64,000 nt of DNA from Pseudonocardia asaccharolytica DSM 44247 = NBRC 16224. GTDB lineage: Bacteria; Actinomycetota; Actinomycetes; Mycobacteriales; Pseudonocardiaceae. Below the pieces are notes generated by a model. That model had not been told where the DNA came from. It searched no databases and worked only from the letters and a program-made list of their open reading frames with translations. The stretch covers positions 1 through 64,000 of the forward strand of contig NZ_AUII01000006.1 in assembly GCF_000423625.1 (NCBI RefSeq). The letters are read 5' to 3'. The position numbers and the translations under genes are program-made. Below are positions 16,594 through 26,060 of the stretch, in pieces. Position 1 is the stretch's first letter. Every line of letters begins with the position of its first letter.

Positions 16594-19500
16594 TCACGGG
16601 ACCGGCTCCTGCCCGGCGGTGCGACCCACCCGGGACCGCTCGACCCAGGATGCCATCACCGCGAGCAGCCGGTCGATGTCGACCGGCTTGGTGATGTAGT
16701 CCGACGCCCCGGCGGCCAGGCTCGACTCCCGGTCGCCGGGCATCGCCTTGGCGGTCAGAAACACCACCGGAAGACCCCGCCCCTGGGGCAGCCGCCGGAT
16801 CCGCCGGGTCGTCTCGTTCCCGTCGAGGTCGGGCATCATCGCGTCCATCAGCACGATGTCGACCTCCGGGTGCTCGGTGAGCAGCCGGATCCCCTCGATC
16901 CCGGTGTCGGCGTAGAGCACCCGCAGCCCGTGCAGCTCCAGCGCGCTGGTCAGCGCGAACACGTTGCGCACGTCGTCGTCGACGATGAGAACGGTGACGC
17001 CGTCGAGCCGGCAGGCAGAACCGTCGCCGCCCGGACCGGAGAGGAGGATCGGCTCCGCGGATCCGCGCGGCGAGGGTGCCGTCCCGGGCGGGCCCGGTGG
17101 TTCGGTGGCCAGTGCCGCCGGCAGCTCGTCGGGCAGCAGCAGCGTGAACACCGAGCCGTTCCCCGGCCGCGCCGACACCCGGATGGCGCCGCCGAGCAGC
17201 TGCGCCAGCTCCTTGCTGATCGACAGCCCCAGCCCGGTGCCGCCGTACTTTCGGCTGGTGGTGCCGTCCGCCTGCTGGAACGCCTCGAAGATCATGCCGA
17301 GCTTGTCGTCGGCGATGCCGATACCGGTATCGCTGACCACGAAGGCGATCACCGACCGGGCCGCGTCCAGGGTCGGCACCTCGTACCTCAGCTCCGACGC
17401 CGCGGGTTCGATCCGCAGGCTCACCCGGCCCGCATCGGTGAACTTCACGGCGTTGGACAGCAGATTGCGCAGGATCTGCTGCAGCCGCTGCGGGTCGGTC
17501 GTGATCGTCGAGGGCAGCCCGGGCGCGAGGTCGACGTGCAGCTCGAGGCCCTTGTGCTCGGTGTGCGGGCCGAAGGCGGCCAGGACGTACCCGCGGATCT
17601 CGGCCAGATCGACCGAGTCGGCTTCGACGTCCACCCGACCGGCCTCGACCTTGGAGAGGTCGAGGATGTCGTCGATGAGCCGCAACAGGTCCGAGCCCGC
17701 CCGGTGGATGGTGCTCGCGAACTCCCGCTGCTTGTCGGTGAGACGGCGTTCGGGGTCCTCGGCCAGCAGCCGCGACAGCAGCAGCAGCGAGTTGAGCGGG
17801 GTCCGCAGCTCGTGGCTCATGTTGGCCAGGAACTCCGACTTGTAGCGGCTCGTCCTGGCCAGCTGCTGGGCCTTCTCCTCCACCCCGCGCCGGGCGGCGT
17901 CGATCTCGGCGTTCTTGATCTCGATGCTGCGGTTCTGCGCGGACAGCTGCGCCGCCTTCTCCTCCAGCTCCGCGTTGGTCCGCTGCAGCTCGGCCGATCG
18001 GTCCTGCAGCTCGCGGGCCATGTCCTGGGACTGCGCCAGCAACTGCGCGGTACGCCGGTTGACCTGGATCGTCTTGATCGCCACCCCGATCGTGCCGACC
18101 AGGCGCTCGAGAAAGCTCAGGTGCAGCGGCGAGAACGGCCGGACCGAACCGAGCTCGATGACCCCGAGCGGCTCCCCCTCGAACAGCACCGGCAGCACGA
18201 CGAGGGCGCGGGGCGAGGTCGAGCCGAGGCCCGATCGGATGGGCAGGTAGCCCTCCGGGATCTCCTCGACCAGCACGACGTCCTTGGTCACCGCGACCTG
18301 CCCGACGAGCCCCTCGCCGGGACGGTAGGACTGCGCGGCGGCATCGGGGCCAAGCGCGTAGCCGGCGCACAGCCGCCATTCCGCGGGTTCGGCGAGCGGC
18401 TCGTCACCGCCCGGTTCGGCCGCCACGAAGAACGCACCGACCTGCGCGTTGACCAGGGGGGTCACCTCGTTCATGATCATCTGACAGACCTCGCGGACGT
18501 CGTGCTGCCCCTGCATCGACTCGCTGATGCGTGCCAGGTTGGAGTCGAGCCAACCCTGTTCGGCGTTCTCCTTCGTGGTCGCGCGGAGGGTGACGATCAT
18601 CTGGTTGATCGTGTCCTTGAGATCGGCGACCTCCCCGTGGGCCGCCACGCTGATCTGCTGGGTGAGATCGCCGCTGGCGACAGCCGTCGACACCGCCGAG
18701 ATGGCACGCAGCTGCGTGGTGAGCGTCGAGGCGAGCTGGTTGACGTTCTCGGTGAGATCCCGCCAGGTGCCGGCGATGCCCCGGACATACGCCTGGCCGC
18801 CGAGCTTGCCCTCGGTGCCCACCTCCCGGGCCACCCGCGTCACCTCGTCGGCGAAGCTCGACAGCTGATCCACCATCGTGTTCACCGTCGAGGTCAGCTC
18901 GAGGATCTCCCCCCGCGCGTCCACGGTGATCTTCTGCGACAGGTCGCCGCGCGCCACGGCCGTCGCCACCTGGGCGATGCCGCGCACCTGGGCGGTGAGG
19001 TTGGCGGCCATGAGGTTCACCGCATCGGTGAGGTCCTTCCACGTCCCGGCCACGTTCGGCACCTCGGCCTGGCCGCCGAGCCTGCCCTCGGTGCCCACCT
19101 CCCGGGCCACCCGCGTCACCTCGTCGGCGAACAGCCGCAGCGTGTCGGTCAGCGAGTTGATGGTGTCGGCCAGCTCGGCGACCTCGCCGCGGGCGATCAC
19201 GGTGATCCGCCGCGACAGGTCGCCGCGGGCGATCTCGGTGGCGGCCGAGGAGATGGACCGAACCTGGTTGGTGAGGTTGCTAGCCATGGTGTTCACCGAA
19301 TCGGTGAGCGCCCGCCAGGTGCCGGCGACGCCGCGCACGTCCGCCTGGCCGCCGAGCCTGCCCTCGGTGCCCACCTCCCGGGCCACCCGCGTCACCTCGT
19401 CGGCGAAGCTCGACAGCTGGTCCACCAGCGTGTTGACGGTGCGGGCGATGCGCAGGAACTCCCCCCGCAGCGGGCGGCCCTCGATGTCCAGGGCCATGTG

Positions 19501-19911
19501 CTGGGACAGATCGCCCTCGGCGACCGCCTCGAACACCCGGGCGATCTCGGCGGTCGGCCCGGCGACGTCGTCGATCAGCCCGTTCACCGCCCGCACCGCG
19601 GACGCCCACGCCCCCTCGTAGGACTCCTCGTCGAGCCGCTCCAGCATCCGGCCCTCGCGCCCGACCATCCGGCTGATCCGCAGCAGATCGCGGTTGCACC
19701 GCTCCAGCATCGCGATCAGGCCGTTGAACTGGGCGACCACCTCGCCGGCCTGCCCGCCGCGACGCGCCAGACGCACGTCGAACCGCCCGCATCGCACCCG
19801 CGTCAGCGCCTCGACGAGCTCATCGAGCAGCTCGGCGGGATCCCCCGATGTCCGTCTGTCACCGGCCGGGCCACCGGGGCCCGCCGGCCGTACCGCGCCT
19901 TCTACATCCAT
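16594..19911 (-). CDS. HAMP-array hybrid histidine kinase with GAF and receiver domains
   Basis: A 1105-residue soluble-looking sensor with no clear transmembrane helix. Order: a leader (1-60), a tandem array of HAMP modules (about 65-450), a GAF domain (about 500-620), a coiled coil, a HisKA domain with His700 in SHELRTPLN, a HATPase domain ([14 protein letters not shown]), and a C-terminal receiver with Asp1023 in [11 protein letters not shown]. The array repeats a 92-residue unit ([32 protein letters not shown]). It resembles group III hybrid kinases (fungal osmosensor Nik1 type) seen in actinomycetes. ATG at 19911 with GGAGG upstream is preferred over 19953. The response regulator follows directly. 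Confidence 0.9.
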   Translation of the reverse strand: MDVEGAVRPAGPGGPAGDRRTSGDPAELLDELVEALTRVRCGRFDVRLARRGGQAGEVVAQFNGLIAMLERCNRDLLRISRMVGREGRMLERLDEESYEGAWASAVRAVNGLIDDVAGPTAEIARVFEAVAEGDLSQHMALDIEGRPLRGEFLRIARTVNTLVDQLSSFADEVTRVAREVGTEGRLGGQADVRGVAGTWRALTDSVNTMASNLTNQVRSISSAATEIARGDLSRRITVIARGEVAELADTINSLTDTLRLFADEVTRVAREVGTEGRLGGQAEVPNVAGTWKDLTDAVNLMAANLTAQVRGIAQVATAVARGDLSQKITVDARGEILELTSTVNTMVDQLSSFADEVTRVAREVGTEGKLGGQAYVRGIAGTWRDLTENVNQLASTLTTQLRAISAVSTAVASGDLTQQISVAAHGEVADLKDTINQMIVTLRATTKENAEQGWLDSNLARISESMQGQHDVREVCQMIMNEVTPLVNAQVGAFFVAAEPGGDEPLAEPAEWRLCAGYALGPDAAAQSYRPGEGLVGQVAVTKDVVLVEEIPEGYLPIRSGLGSTSPRALVVLPVLFEGEPLGVIELGSVRPFSPLHLSFLERLVGTIGVAIKTIQVNRRTAQLLAQSQDMARELQDRSAELQRTNAELEEKAAQLSAQNRSIEIKNAEIDAARRGVEEKAQQLARTSRYKSEFLANMSHELRTPLNSLLLLSRLLAEDPERRLTDKQREFASTIHRAGSDLLRLIDDILDLSKVEAGRVDVEADSVDLAEIRGYVLAAFGPHTEHKGLELHVDLAPGLPSTITTDPQRLQQILRNLLSNAVKFTDAGRVSLRIEPAASELRYEVPTLDAARSVIAFVVSDTGIGIADDKLGMIFEAFQQADGTTSRKYGGTGLGLSISKELAQLLGGAIRVSARPGNGSVFTLLLPDELPAALATEPPGPPGTAPSPRGSAEPILLSGPGGDGSACRLDGVTVLIVDDDVRNVFALTSALELHGLRVLYADTGIEGIRLLTEHPEVDIVLMDAMMPDLDGNETTRRIRRLPQGRGLPVVFLTAKAMPGDRESSLAAGASDYITKPVDIDRLLAVMASWVERSRVGRTAGQEPVP
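18794..19400 (-). repeat. 276-bp period DNA repeats coding for HAMP modules
   Basis: The 60-base block starting TGGCCGCCGAGC recurs at 18794, 19070 and 19346, exactly 276 bases (92 codons) apart, with only one or two mismatches between copies. It encodes the conserved [19 protein letters not shown] part of the HAMP modules. Near-identity at DNA level, including third positions, suggests recent duplication or ongoing gene conversion, and makes this region prone to unequal recombination and assembly collapse. Confidence 0.85.
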
Positions 19912-20005
19912 TCCTCGTGCCTCCACCCCCAGCGGCACCAGCCTGCCACCCAACGAGGAGGGGTGTGCCGCTGCACCCCTGCGATCTGCCCGGCAAACTG
20001 TCCGA

Positions 20006-22156
20006 GTGGCGACCCGGGGTCAATGGCGGATGCGGTTCCCGCCCGCCGCCGACGCGCCGCGGCGGGCGCGCGGCCTGCTCCGCCGCGAGCTCACCGCCGC
20101 AGGTCTCGACGAGTTCGACGAGCTCGCCGAGACGGTCGTGCTGCTCGCCAGTGAGTTGTGCGACAACGCCGTGCTGCACGCCGGTACCGAGTTCGAAATC
20201 GAGCTGGAGGCGGCGCCGGATGTGGTGACGGTCGCGGTCAGCGACCACGGCGCGGGCCCGCTCGAACAGCATCTCACCCAGCCCCGGCAGCGCTTCGGCC
20301 GGGCGGCGGAGCACGGCCGCGGGCTGCTCCTCGTGCAGCGGATGGCCACGACCTGGGGCACCCGGCACGACGCCGACGGCACCCACACCGTCTGGTTCAC
20401 CCTGCACCGCGATGCGCCCGAGCGGCGGCCGGCGCCGGCCGCGCCGGAACCGGCGGTGGGTGGGTCGGCGCCGACGTGGCCGCAGCCCGACCAGGTCCGC
20501 TGGCTGCTCCACGTCCCCAACAGGGTCGGTGACCGCCTCGACACGACCACGCTGGTCGCCGAGCTGGCCCGGCGGCTGCGCGAGATCCTCACCCCCGAGG
20601 GGGTCGACGGGGTCGCGGGAGTCGAGGGGGTGGCCGTCGAGGTCGATCACGGCGATGGGACCGGCCTGCGGCAGCTCACCCGCGACGGGCGCGATCCCGA
20701 CACGCAGGTCTCCCCCGACCGGGTGCTCGACGTCGCGCTGCCGCTCACCGCCCCGCAGCGCGGCAGGCTGCGGATCGCCATCGGGCCCGGCGACAGGCCG
20801 GCACCGAGCCTCACCGAGATCGCCGAGCTCGCCGCGCACCGGATCGCGCTCGCCGTCGAGTCGGACTGGCTGCGCGGGGCCGACCTGCGCCGCCGGTCCT
20901 GGATGACCTATCTCGCCGACACCAGCCAGCTACTCGGCCAGTCCCTGGACGTCGAGCTCACCGTCACCGTCATCCCGCAGATCGTCGTGCCGCGGCTGGG
21001 CGCGTGGTGCGCGGTCCACCTGCTCGGCCCCGCTCGGGAGCTGACCCTGGCCGCGCTCACCCACGCCGACGAGGCCACCATCCCCGAACTGCGCGCCGCG
21101 CTGGACCCCGCGCCCGGCGGCGCCCTGCCCGACGCCCTGCGCGCGCAGCTCGCGAAGCTGACCGATGCGGGCGCCGCGACCACCGCGACCACGGAACCGG
21201 CCTGGGTCAGCGGGCCCACCGACGGGATCGCCGTGCCGCTGGTGGCCGATGGGCGCCCGATCGGAGTGCTGAGCGTCGGGCGCCCGGCCGACCGGCCGCA
21301 CGCGCCCGAGGACGTCGTCCTCGTCACGGATGTCGCCCGCCGCTCGGCACTGGCGATCGACAACGCCCAGCGCACCGCCCGCCACGTCGCCACCTCCCAG
21401 GCGCTGCAGCAGGCTCTCCTGCCCCGGGCGCTACCCACCGCCGAGGGGGTGGAGTTCGCCGCCGAGTATCTCCCCGCCAGCATCGGCAGCGATGTCGGCG
21501 GGGACTTCTACGACGTCATCACCCTGGCCCCCGGACACTGGCTCGCGGCCATCGGCGATGTGTGCGGCAAGGGTGCCGCGGCCGCGGCGCGCACCGGGCT
21601 CGTCCGGGACGTGCTGCGGGTCCTTGCCCGCGACGGACGCCCGCTGACCAGCGCGCTCGAGCTGCTCAACGACGTGATGACGGAGGCGCACGACCCGTCG
21701 CAGTTCTGCACGCTCGCCGCCGCCGAGGTGCGGCGGCGCGCGACCGGCGGGCTGCTGGTCGATCTCGTGCTCGCCGGCCACGAACGACCGGTACTGGTCC
21801 GCGGCCGTCACGGCGCCGCCGAGCTGGTCGGTACGTACGGGACCGCGCTCGGCCTGGTCAACCGGGTGCAGCTGACGCATACCCGGCTGCACCTCGCGCC
21901 CGGCGACGCGCTGCTGGCCTATACCGACGGCGTCACCGAGCGCCGCGACGCCGACGAGTTCTACGGCGCCGACCGGCTGCTGGAGGCCGTCGCCGCGATC
22001 GGGGGCACCTCGGCCGCCCAGCTCGTCGGCGGCGTGCGCGCTTCGGTCGAGGCGTTCTCCCGCGCCGAACGCCGCGACGACATCGCCCTGCTCGCCGTGG
22101 CCGCCACCGAGCGCGGCGCTCAGTCCCCCTCGAGATCGCCCTCGGTCTCCAGATAG
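20006..22156 (+). CDS. RsbW-like ATPase / GAF / SpoIIE phosphatase fusion
   Basis: A 716-residue signalling protein. Residues about 12-135 are an anti-sigma-factor-type HATPase (ASELCDNAVLHAG with the N-box Asn, DHGAGP, HGRGLLLVQRMA). Residues about 300-445 are a GAF sensor. Residues about 475-700 are a PP2C-type SpoIIE phosphatase (GSDVGGDFYDV, IGDVCGKGAAAAA, YTDGVTERR, RRDDIALL) with the metal-binding Asp residues intact. Such proteins control partner-switching to stress sigma factors. The GTG start at 20006 gives the usual VATR.WRF-like beginning; ATG 20030 is an alternative. Divergent from the hybrid kinase; its 3' end overlaps cobN antisense by 37 bases. Confidence 0.88.
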   Translation: MATRGQWRMRFPPAADAPRRARGLLRRELTAAGLDEFDELAETVVLLASELCDNAVLHAGTEFEIELEAAPDVVTVAVSDHGAGPLEQHLTQPRQRFGRAAEHGRGLLLVQRMATTWGTRHDADGTHTVWFTLHRDAPERRPAPAAPEPAVGGSAPTWPQPDQVRWLLHVPNRVGDRLDTTTLVAELARRLREILTPEGVDGVAGVEGVAVEVDHGDGTGLRQLTRDGRDPDTQVSPDRVLDVALPLTAPQRGRLRIAIGPGDRPAPSLTEIAELAAHRIALAVESDWLRGADLRRRSWMTYLADTSQLLGQSLDVELTVTVIPQIVVPRLGAWCAVHLLGPARELTLAALTHADEATIPELRAALDPAPGGALPDALRAQLAKLTDAGAATTATTEPAWVSGPTDGIAVPLVADGRPIGVLSVGRPADRPHAPEDVVLVTDVARRSALAIDNAQRTARHVATSQALQQALLPRALPTAEGVEFAAEYLPASIGSDVGGDFYDVITLAPGHWLAAIGDVCGKGAAAAARTGLVRDVLRVLARDGRPLTSALELLNDVMTEAHDPSQFCTLAAAEVRRRATGGLLVDLVLAGHERPVLVRGRHGAAELVGTYGTALGLVNRVQLTHTRLHLAPGDALLAYTDGVTERRDADEFYGADRLLEAVAAIGGTSAAQLVGGVRASVEAFSRAERRDDIALLAVAATERGAQSPSRSPSVSR

Positions 22157-25100
22157 GCCTGGCGCAGCGCCTCGAGCGTCGCGGGCTCCGGGGCCGCCCA
22201 CATCCCGCGGTCGACGGCCTCCAGCAGCCGTTCGGCCATGCCGTGCAGCGCCCACGGGTTGGAATCGGTGAGGAACTTGCGGTTCTCCGGGTCGAGCACG
22301 TACTCAGCCGTCAGCCGCTCGTACATCCAGTCGGCGACGACGTTGGTGGTCGCGTCGTAGCCGAACAGGTAGTCCACCGTCGCGGCCATCTCGAACGCGC
22401 CCTTGTACCCGTGCCGGCGCATCGCCTCCATCCACCGCGGGTTGACCACCCGCGCGCGGAACACGCGGGCGGTCTCCTCGGTGAGGGTGCGGGTGCGGAC
22501 CGACTCCGGGCGGGTGGAGTCGCCGATATAGGCCTCGGGGGCCTTGCCGGTCAGCGCGCGGACGGTCGCGATCATGCCGCCGTGGTACTGGTAGTAGTCG
22601 TCGGAGTCGGCGATGTCGTGCTCGCGGGTGTCGGTGTTCTTGGCCGCCACCGCGATCCGCCGGTAGGCGGTCTGCATGTCCTCGCGCGCCGGGACACCGT
22701 CGAGGCCGCGGCCGTAGGCGAAGCCGCCCCAGGAGGTGTAGACCTCGGCCAGATCGGCGTCCCCGCGCCAGTTGCGGGACTCGACGAGCTGCAACAGCCC
22801 CGCCCCGTAGCTGCCCGGTTTGGAGCCGAAGATCCGGGTGGTGGCGCGGCGGCGGTCCCCGTGGCGCTGCTGGTCGGCAAGCACGTGGGCGCGCACGAAG
22901 TTCTGCTCGGCGGGTTCGTCGAGGTCCGCGACGAGATGGACCGCGTCGTCCAGCAGCCCCAGCACATGCGGGAACGCGTCGCGGAAGAACCCGGAGATCC
23001 GGACCGTGACGTCGATGCGCGGGCGGCCCAGCTCGTCGAGGTCGATCACCTCCAGCCGCACCACCCGCCGCGACATCTCGTCCCACACCGGCCGCACCCC
23101 CAGCAGCGCGAACACCTCGGCCACGTCGTCACCGCTGGTGCGCATCGCGCTGGTCCCCCACACCGACAGGCCGACCGAGCGTGGCCATTCGCCGTGGTCG
23201 CGGCGGTAGCGCTCCAGCAGCGAGTCCGCCATCGCCTGCCCGGTCTCCCACGCCAGCCGCGAGGGGACGGCCTTCGGGTCCACCGAGTAGAAGTTGCGTC
23301 CGGTGGGCAGCACGTTGATCAGCCCGCGCAGCGGCGAACCGGACGGTCCGGACGGGATGAAACCACCGTCGAGGGCGTGCAGCACCCGATCGATCTCACG
23401 GTCGGTCTCGGCCAGCCGCGGCACGATCTCGGTCGCCGCGAACCGCAGCACCCTGCCCACCTCCTCCCCGCGAGTCGCGGTATTTCCGCGCGCGAGTCGC
23501 GAGATTTCCGAGCGCGCGTCGGGGTCGTCGTGCCTCCCGAGCCGCCCCGCGACGACGCCCGCGACGGCGTCGGGCTCCCAGCCGGCGGCGTCCATGTCCG
23601 CGACGAGCGCGTGCGCCAGCGCCTCCGTCTCGTCGACGCGTGCCTTGGTCTCCGAACCGTCCTCGACGAGGCCGAGCGCCTCGCGCAGTCCCGGCACGCT
23701 CTGCTCGCCGCCCCACATCTGCCGGGCGCGCAGCATCGCGAGCACCAGATCGACCCGGGACTCGCCCTGCGGCGCCGCACCGAGCACATGCAGCCCGTCG
23801 CGGATCTGCACGTCCTTGATCTCGCACAGCCAGCCGTCGACGTGCAGCAGGAAGTCGTCGAACTCCGCCTCGTGCGGGCGCTCGGTGAGCCCGAGATCGT
23901 GGTCGAGCTTGGCCGCCTGCATGAGCGTCCAGATCTGCTGACGGATCGCGGGCAGCTTCGCCGGGTCGAGCGCGGCGACGTTGGAGTGTTCGTCGAGCAG
24001 CTGCTCGAGGCGGGCGATATCGCCGTAGCTCTCCGCGCGCGCCATCGGCGGGATCAGGTGGTCGACGAGGGTGGCGTGGGCCCGGCGCTTGGCCTGCGTG
24101 CCCTCGCCGGGGTCGTTGACCAGGAAGGGGTAGACCAGCGGCAGGTCGCCGAGTGCCGCGTCGGTGGCACACGCCGCGCTCATGCCGAGCGTCTTGCCCG
24201 GCAGCCACTCCAGGTTGCCGTGCTTGCCGACGTGCACGACGGCGTCGGCGCCGAACCCGCCGTCGGCCGCGGCCAGCCACCGGTAGGCGGCGAGATAGTG
24301 GTGCGACGGCGGCAGGTCCGGATCGTGGTAGATCGCGACCGGGTTCTCCCCGAAGCCGCGCGGCGGCTGCACCATGAGCACGACGTTCCCGGCGCGCAGC
24401 GCGGCGATGACGATCTCGCCGTCCGGGTCGGCGGACCGGTCGACGAACAGTTCGCCCGGCGCCGGGCCCCAGTGCTCCTCGACGCGCTCGCGCAGCTCGG
24501 CGGGCAGCTGTGCGAACCACTGCCGGTAGCGCGCCGCGGAGATCCGGATCGGGTTGCCCGACAGCTGCTCCTCGGTGAGCCAGTCCGGGTCCTGGCCGCC
24601 CGCGGCGATCAGCGCGTGGACGAGCGCATCGCCGTCGCACGCGTCGACCCCGGGAAGCTCGCCGATCTCGTACCCGGCCTCGCGCATGGCGCGCAGCAGC
24701 GCGACCGTGCTGGCCGGGGTGTCGAGGCCGACGGCGTTGCCGATCCGGGAGTGCTTGGTCGGATAGGCCGACAGCATCAGCACGATCCGCTTGTCCCGGT
24801 TCGGGATGTGCCGCAGCCGGGCGTGGCGCACGGCGATCCCGGCGACCCGGGCGGCTCGTTCCGGGTCGGCGACGTAGACCGACAGCCCGTCGGCGTCGAT
24901 CTCCTTGAACGAGAACGGCACCGTGATCAGCCGGCCGTCGAACTCGGGGATCGCGACCTGGGACGCGACATCCAGCGGGGTCAGCCCGTCGTCGGCCTCC
25001 TCCCAGCTCGCCCTGCTGCTGGTCAGGCAGAGGCCCTGCAGGATGGGGATGTCGAGCGCGGCGAGCGCGGCGACGTCCCACTCCTCGTCGTCTCCGCCCG

Positions 25101-25782
25101 CCGTCGCCGCCGCGGGCCGGGTTCCGCCCGCCGCAAGGACTGTGACGATCATCGCATCCGCTTCCCGGAGTTTCTCCAGCAGCGCGGCATCGGCCTGGCG
25201 CAGCGAGGCGCAGTAGACCGGCATCGGGCGAGCGCCCGCCTGTTCGATCGCGGCGCAGAGCGCGTCGATGTAGGCGGTGTTCCCGGCGAGCTGCTGGGCG
25301 CGGTAGTACAGGACCGCGATGGTCGCTCGTGCGTGGCGATACTCGCTCGGGCGATCCGCGTCGCGCACGAGCCCCCACAGGGGCAGTTCGACCGGCGGTG
25401 CGAAGCCCTCGCCGGTGAGCAGGATCGTGTCGGACAGGAACGCGTGCAGCTGGCCGAGGTTGTCGGGGCCGCCCTGCGCGAGGTACCGGTGGGCCTCCGC
25501 GGCGACTCCGGCCGGGACGGTCGAAAGGCCCATCATCTCGGCGTCCGGCGACTGCTCGCCACCGAGCGCCACCAGCGGTTTCCCGGACGCGATCAGCGCG
25601 TCGAGGCCGTCCTCCCAGTAGCGGCGGCCGCCGAGGATCCGCACGATCACCACGTCGGCGCCCTCGAGCAGGGCGGGTAGGTCGTCGAGGGTCAGCCGCG
25701 CCGGGTTGGCCAGCCGGTAGTCGGCGCCGGAGGCGCGCGCGGACAGCAGGTCGGTGTCCGAGGTGGACAGCAGCAGGATCAC
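22120..25782 (-). CDS. cobN: aerobic cobaltochelatase subunit CobN
   Basis: The large subunit (1220 residues, normal length) of the ATP-dependent chelatase that inserts cobalt into hydrogenobyrinic acid a,c-diamide. Landmarks include MILLLSTSDTDLLSAR, VVIVRILGGRRYW, the core HVGKHGNLEWLPGK, LPTGRNFYSVDPKAVPS, GTSAMRTSGDDVAEVFALLG, SYGAGLLQLVESRNW and NPRWMEAMRRHGYKGA. It needs CobS and CobT or ChlID-type ATPase partners, which are not in this window. GTG start with GAGGAAGG upstream, behind a cobalamin riboswitch. About 16 residues near 757-772 are encoded by an inserted 22-bp tandem repeat and look foreign to the family. Confidence 0.96.
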   Translation of the reverse strand: MILLLSTSDTDLLSARASGADYRLANPARLTLDDLPALLEGADVVIVRILGGRRYWEDGLDALIASGKPLVALGGEQSPDAEMMGLSTVPAGVAAEAHRYLAQGGPDNLGQLHAFLSDTILLTGEGFAPPVELPLWGLVRDADRPSEYRHARATIAVLYYRAQQLAGNTAYIDALCAAIEQAGARPMPVYCASLRQADAALLEKLREADAMIVTVLAAGGTRPAAATAGGDDEEWDVAALAALDIPILQGLCLTSSRASWEEADDGLTPLDVASQVAIPEFDGRLITVPFSFKEIDADGLSVYVADPERAARVAGIAVRHARLRHIPNRDKRIVLMLSAYPTKHSRIGNAVGLDTPASTVALLRAMREAGYEIGELPGVDACDGDALVHALIAAGGQDPDWLTEEQLSGNPIRISAARYRQWFAQLPAELRERVEEHWGPAPGELFVDRSADPDGEIVIAALRAGNVVLMVQPPRGFGENPVAIYHDPDLPPSHHYLAAYRWLAAADGGFGADAVVHVGKHGNLEWLPGKTLGMSAACATDAALGDLPLVYPFLVNDPGEGTQAKRRAHATLVDHLIPPMARAESYGDIARLEQLLDEHSNVAALDPAKLPAIRQQIWTLMQAAKLDHDLGLTERPHEAEFDDFLLHVDGWLCEIKDVQIRDGLHVLGAAPQGESRVDLVLAMLRARQMWGGEQSVPGLREALGLVEDGSETKARVDETEALAHALVADMDAAGWEPDAVAGVVAGRLGRHDDPDARSEISRLARGNTATRGEEVGRVLRFAATEIVPRLAETDREIDRVLHALDGGFIPSGPSGSPLRGLINVLPTGRNFYSVDPKAVPSRLAWETGQAMADSLLERYRRDHGEWPRSVGLSVWGTSAMRTSGDDVAEVFALLGVRPVWDEMSRRVVRLEVIDLDELGRPRIDVTVRISGFFRDAFPHVLGLLDDAVHLVADLDEPAEQNFVRAHVLADQQRHGDRRRATTRIFGSKPGSYGAGLLQLVESRNWRGDADLAEVYTSWGGFAYGRGLDGVPAREDMQTAYRRIAVAAKNTDTREHDIADSDDYYQYHGGMIATVRALTGKAPEAYIGDSTRPESVRTRTLTEETARVFRARVVNPRWMEAMRRHGYKGAFEMAATVDYLFGYDATTNVVADWMYERLTAEYVLDPENRKFLTDSNPWALHGMAERLLEAVDRGMWAAPEPATLEALRQAYLETEGDLEGD
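23470..23513. repeat. 22-bp tandem repeat inside cobN
   Basis: Two adjacent units (23470-23491 and 23492-23513) match at 19 of 22 positions; each starts GCGAGTCGCG and contains ATTTCCG. Together they encode the odd segment ISRLARGNTATRGE of CobN without breaking the frame. The core CGCGAGTCGCG also occurs (as its complement) at the cobIJ-cobK junction near 29549-29560, hinting at an interspersed repeat family. Confidence 0.6.
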
Positions 25783-25844
25783 CGGGATGAGCCTTCCTCG
25801 GGATCCGCGTCCCGGGTTGGAGGGAAAAGGGCGGGCGGGTCAGT

Positions 25845-26031
25845 GTCCTGGCTCCCGGATCGACGCTCGCCCCGGCCTTCCAGGCGTGCCGCCCGTGGCC
25901 GTGCGTGGGGTCCGCTCCCCGGTGACAGTGGCGGGACCGCGCCGGACTCGCACCGGCTTCCTGGCTCCCGCTCGCCGCATGCAATTGTGCGTCCACTCTC
26001 GGCAACCAGGGGCCACCCGTCAAGCCAGGAC
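25845..26031 (-). promoter_or_regulatory. cobalamin riboswitch upstream of cobN
   Basis: On the minus strand the leader carries the B12 box AGCCAGGAAGCCGGTGCGAG, then TCCGGCGCGGTCCCGCCACTGT. It closes with a perfect P1 helix: GTCCTGGCT at the 5' side (26031-26023) pairs with AGCCAGGAC at the 3' side (25853-25845). This is the standard class-I cobalamin riboswitch order. It ends about 60 bases before the GTG of cobN, so adenosylcobalamin should shut off cobN. The intervening leader contains a short GGGAC/GATCCC hairpin before the ribosome-binding site GAGGAAGG, which may be the expression platform. Confidence 0.9.
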
Positions 26032-26060
26032 CGGAGCGGGAGGGTGTTTACAGTGGCGCC

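Noticed and set aside
23470-23513. CRISPR-like array in cobN
   Set aside because: Only two contiguous 22-bp units with no spacers between them; no cas genes anywhere in the window.
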